A stretch of DNA of 5,765 nt from Caulobacteraceae bacterium (GTDB taxonomy: Bacteria > Pseudomonadota > Alphaproteobacteria > Caulobacterales > Caulobacteraceae), in NCBI GenBank assembly GCA_947501315.1, contig CANMXH010000143.1, forward strand, positions 1-5,765, in the 5' to 3' direction. How positions within the stretch are numbered: the stretch's first letter is position 1; each line of letters opens with the position of its first letter. The translations under genes and the position numbers were made by a program. Positions 4,342 through 5,765 of the stretch are shown here, piece by piece. Under the pieces are notes generated by a model. It made no database searches and was not told the DNA's origin. It was given only the letters and a program-made list of their open reading frames with translations.

Positions 4342-5765
4342 GTGGACTTCGCGCTTCTCGTCACCCTCGGCGTCTTCGCGCCGCTGCTGGGCGCCGTCAT
4401 CGTCGGCCTGAGCGGCCGGCGGCTTGGCGACCTCGTTTCCAAATCGATCACCACCGGCCTGCTGTTCTTCTCGTGTGCTGTTGCCTGGATCGTGTTCAGC
4501 CAATGGACCTGGGGCGGGCTTGAAGCCTTCACGGTCGAGCTGTTCCCGTTCATCAACGTCGGCGATTTCCAGTCGGTCTGGTCGATCCGTATCGACGCCC
4601 TTTCGGCGGTGATGCTGGTCGTGGTCACCAGCGTGTCCTCGCTCGTCCACCTCTATTCCTGGGGGTATATGGCCGAGGATCCCGACAAGCCGCGGTTCTT
4701 CGCCTACCTCTCGCTGTTCACCTTCGCCATGCTGGCGCTGGTGACCGCCGCCGACTTCATGCAGCTGTTCTTCGGCTGGGAAGGGGTGGGGCTGGCGTCC
4801 TATCTGCTGATCGGTTTCTGGTACAAGAAGTCCACCGCCAGCGCCGCCGCCATCAAGGCCTTTGTGGTCAACCGCGTCGGCGACTTCGGCTTTGCCCTCG
4901 GCATCCTGACGGTGTTCTGGATGTTCGGCACGATCCAGTTCGCCGAACTGTTCCCCATGATCGCCGCCAAGGCCGGAACGGGCTGGGTCTTCCTCGGTCA
5001 CACCTGGTCGGCGCTCGATCTCGCCGGTGCCCTGCTGTTCGTGGGTGCCATGGGCAAGTCTGCCCAGTTCTTCCTGCACACCTGGCTGCCCGACGCCATG
5101 GAGGGCCCGACCCCGGTTTCAGCCCTGATCCACGCGGCGACGATGGTCACCGCCGGCGTCTACATGGTCTGCCTGCTGTCGCCGATCTATGAGTATGCCC
5201 CGGTCGCCTCGGCCATCATCGCCCTGACCGGTGCGGTCACGGCCCTGTTCGCCGCCACTGTCGGCCTGGCCCAGAACGACATCAAACGGGTGATCGCCTA
5301 TTCGACCTGTTCGCAGCTCGGCTACATGTTCTTCGCGGCGGGCGTCGGTGCCTACCAGGCCGCCATGTTCCATCTGTTCACCCACGCCTTCTTCAAGGCC
5401 CTGCTGTTCCTCGGCGCCGGCTCGGTGATTCACGGGATGCACCATGAGCAGGATATGCGGAAGATGGGCGGGCTGTGGAAGCTGCTGCCCGTCACCTATG
5501 CGGTCATGACCATCGGCACCATCGCCATCACCGGCCTGGGCATTCCCGGGGTGGGTGGTCTGGCCGGCTTCTATTCCAAGGACTCCATCATCGAGAGTGC
5601 CTTCGCCTCGTTCACCAACGGCCATTCGGCCATGGGCCTGTTCGCCTTCTTCGTCGGCATCCTCGCCGCCGGCCTGACCGCCTACTACTCATGGCGTCTG
5701 GTGTTCATGACCTTCCACAACAAGCCGGTCTGGAAGGACGCGCATCACGACGATCATGCGCATGA
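4342..5765 (+). CDS. nuoL: NADH-quinone oxidoreductase subunit L, N-terminal part (3' end outside window)
   Basis: The frame is open from GTG 4342 to the window end, giving 474 residues of a protein usually longer than 600. GAAGGG at 4330-4335 is six bases before the GTG, and VDFALLVTLGVFAPLLGA fits the family N-terminus. NuoL is the distal antiporter-like proton pump of the membrane arm (ND5/MrpA family). Key residues are intact: E147 in FFGWEGVGLASY, K239 in GAMGKSAQFF followed by HTWLPDAMEGPTPVSALIHAATMV with H264, H348 and K352 in THAFFKALLF, and K413-D414 in GFYSKDSI. These match the proton-channel Glu, Lys and His positions of E. coli NuoL (E144, K229, H254, H338, K342, K399). The visible part ends in a His/Asp-rich loop. 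The last helices, including the long lateral helix, lie outside the window. Confidence 0.97.
   Translation, partial: MDFALLVTLGVFAPLLGAVIVGLSGRRLGDLVSKSITTGLLFFSCAVAWIVFSQWTWGGLEAFTVELFPFINVGDFQSVWSIRIDALSAVMLVVVTSVSSLVHLYSWGYMAEDPDKPRFFAYLSLFTFAMLALVTAADFMQLFFGWEGVGLASYLLIGFWYKKSTASAAAIKAFVVNRVGDFGFALGILTVFWMFGTIQFAELFPMIAAKAGTGWVFLGHTWSALDLAGALLFVGAMGKSAQFFLHTWLPDAMEGPTPVSALIHAATMVTAGVYMVCLLSPIYEYAPVASAIIALTGAVTALFAATVGLAQNDIKRVIAYSTCSQLGYMFFAAGVGAYQAAMFHLFTHAFFKALLFLGAGSVIHGMHHEQDMRKMGGLWKLLPVTYAVMTIGTIAITGLGIPGVGGLAGFYSKDSIIESAFASFTNGHSAMGLFAFFVGILAAGLTAYYSWRLVFMTFHNKPVWKDAHHDDHAH

Noticed and set aside
4189..5079. A 296-codon open frame on the minus strand opposite nuoK/nuoL
   Set aside because: Its product is rich in Gly/Glu/His/Asp/Gln, as expected from reading the opposite strand of a GC-rich membrane protein gene. 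It opposes conserved nuoL and has no recognisable domain.
5119..5625. A 168-codon open frame on the minus strand opposite nuoL
   Set aside because: It has the same shadow composition (Gly/Asp/His/Arg/Gln-rich) and no sign of a real protein.

Overview
This window is the middle-to-distal part of a respiratory complex I (proton-pumping NADH:quinone oxidoreductase, nuo) operon, read entirely on the + strand. The DNA is GC-rich with strong G/C preference at third codon positions. The protein sequences are of the alphaproteobacterial type: a 163-residue NuoI, NuoJ with a hydrophilic C-terminal tail, and NuoH with the LADRKIW loop. The best guess is Caulobacterales (Caulobacter, Brevundimonas or a relative). 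This comes from remembered family resemblance, not from a search.

Layout: 1-1329 is the 3' part of nuoG (its start lies before the window). 1336-2406 is nuoH. 2403-2630 and 2630-2839 are two small putative lipoprotein genes that are not standard nuo genes. 2839-3330 is nuoI. 3331-3404 is the only real spacer and holds a hairpin. 3405-4031 is nuoJ, 4031-4339 is nuoK, and 4342-5765 is the 5' part of nuoL (cut by the window end). No RNA gene, mobile element, CRISPR array or convincing terminator or promoter was seen. No stretch of 300 bases lacks a gene.

How they work together: NuoG and NuoI belong to the peripheral arm and carry electrons through Fe-S clusters towards quinone. NuoH forms the membrane side of the quinone chamber. 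NuoJ, NuoK and NuoL continue the membrane arm, with the buried Glu/Lys/His residues used for proton transfer. All key residues that I could check in NuoI, NuoK and NuoL are present, so the core complex looks intact.

The part least explained by the known complex is the pair of small genes between nuoH and nuoI. Both encode short exported, probably lipid-anchored proteins. Both have two cysteines exactly 14 positions apart near the C-terminus (C-X13-C). Both are wired into the operon by overlapping stop and start codons, so nuoI translation probably follows from them. They are candidates for periplasmic accessory or assembly factors of complex I, or for passengers in the operon.
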